Below are positions 4,904 to 5,080 of a DNA stretch of 5,080 nt, piece by piece. Under the pieces are notes generated by a model. The model was given only the letters and a program-made list of their open reading frames with translations, searched no databases and was not told the origin of the DNA. The stretch is taken from NCBI GenBank assembly GCA_016213455.1, contig JACRAG010000272.1, forward strand, positions 1-5,080. Reading direction: 5' to 3'. Numbering within the stretch: the first letter of the stretch is position 1; every line of letters begins with the position of its first letter. The stretch comes from Anaerolineae bacterium. GTDB taxonomy: Bacteria; Chloroflexota; Anaerolineae; Anaerolineales; Anaerolineaceae. A program made the position numbers and the translations under genes.

Positions 4904-4922
4904 GGCGGCGCAGTACGCCACC
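4904..4922 (-). other. 7-bp hairpin just after the methyltransferase stop
   Basis: GGCGGCG (4904-4910) and CGCCACC (4916-4922) form a 7-bp stem with one wobble pair on the minus-strand RNA and a 5-base loop, 3 bases past the stop codon. There is no U-run, so it is more likely an mRNA-stabilising or intercistronic hairpin than a terminator. Confidence 0.4.
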
Positions 4923-4925
4923 CGA

Positions 4926-5080
4926 TCAGGATTTTTGCAGCAGAATATGATGGTAACCATCCCCATCTCCCGCACGGATCACCACAAAACCGGCCTGAAG
5001 GCTCCAGGTTTGGACCTGTTGGTTGGTGGGATGATAATGATACACCTCTTCGTCGGGATATTCGCCGTACACCACCGGCA
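4926..5080 (-). CDS. C-terminal end of a probable SAM-dependent methyltransferase (partial)
   Basis: The frame is open from the right edge to the TGA at 4926-4928 and encodes 50 residues after an incomplete codon; no start is in the window. It begins PVVYGEYPDEEVYHYHPT, continues QVQTWSLQAGFVVIRAG and ends DGDGYHHILLQKS. The pattern of a glutamate/tyrosine-rich strand (EEVYHYHP), a helix with W and AGF, and a terminal GYHHILL strand is what one sees at the end of class I SAM-dependent methyltransferases of the small-molecule type: the last helix, then the antiparallel beta-6/beta-7 hairpin, with the conserved AGF turn. The SAM-binding motifs would lie upstream, beyond the window, so neither substrate nor integrity can be judged. 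It precedes the deaminase gene by 89 bases. Confidence 0.75.
   Translation of the reverse strand, partial: PVVYGEYPDEEVYHYHPTNQQVQTWSLQAGFVVIRAGDGDGYHHILLQKS

Overview
The window is a stretch of bacterial chromosome with moderately high GC content. It carries compact, mostly unidirectional genes preceded by clear Shine-Dalgarno sequences (AAGGA, GGAGG types). Eight coding regions are supported: one on the + strand and seven on the - strand, the last running off the right edge. The C-tract/G-tract palindromic intergenic repeat near the left end, together with DUF1801, DUF3592 and blasticidin-S-deaminase-like proteins, resembles what is common in Chloroflexi (Anaerolineae-type) genomes. That assignment is an impression, not a proof. 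There is no rRNA, tRNA, CRISPR array, transposase, phage gene or plasmid function.

Layout. Positions 1-564 hold no convincing gene. They contain a composite, largely symmetrical inverted-repeat element (130-314) centred on a perfect 16-bp hairpin that is flanked by 7-bp direct repeats, then a good sigma-70-type promoter (465-493) and a 24-bp palindrome on the expected transcription start. This drives a DUF1801 protein gene (565-1011, +). Everything from 1040 to 5080 reads leftwards. In order of transcription it is: the tail of a probable SAM-dependent methyltransferase (partial), a blasticidin-S-deaminase/cytidine-deaminase-like enzyme, a terminator-like hairpin, a 102-bp nested inverted repeat, a six-helix membrane protein, a two-helix DUF3592 protein, a P-loop kinase-like protein with an extra C-terminal beta-rich domain, an unrecognised 156-residue protein, and a soluble DUF3592-like protein.

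How the genes may work together. The last three genes (2945 to 1040) are separated by only about 25 bases each, every one with its own ribosome binding site, and look like a true operon. The membrane protein and the membrane DUF3592 gene lie 63-67 bases apart upstream of them and may be part of the same transcript. The deaminase and methyltransferase are probably a separate unit ending at the terminator at 4345-4379. None of the neighbours reveals a pathway. The window reads as small accessory or housekeeping genes of mostly unknown function. The points most worth following are the structured DNA at 130-314 and 4242-4343, the altered substrate loop of the deaminase, and the kinase/beta-domain fusion sitting between two DUF3592 relatives.
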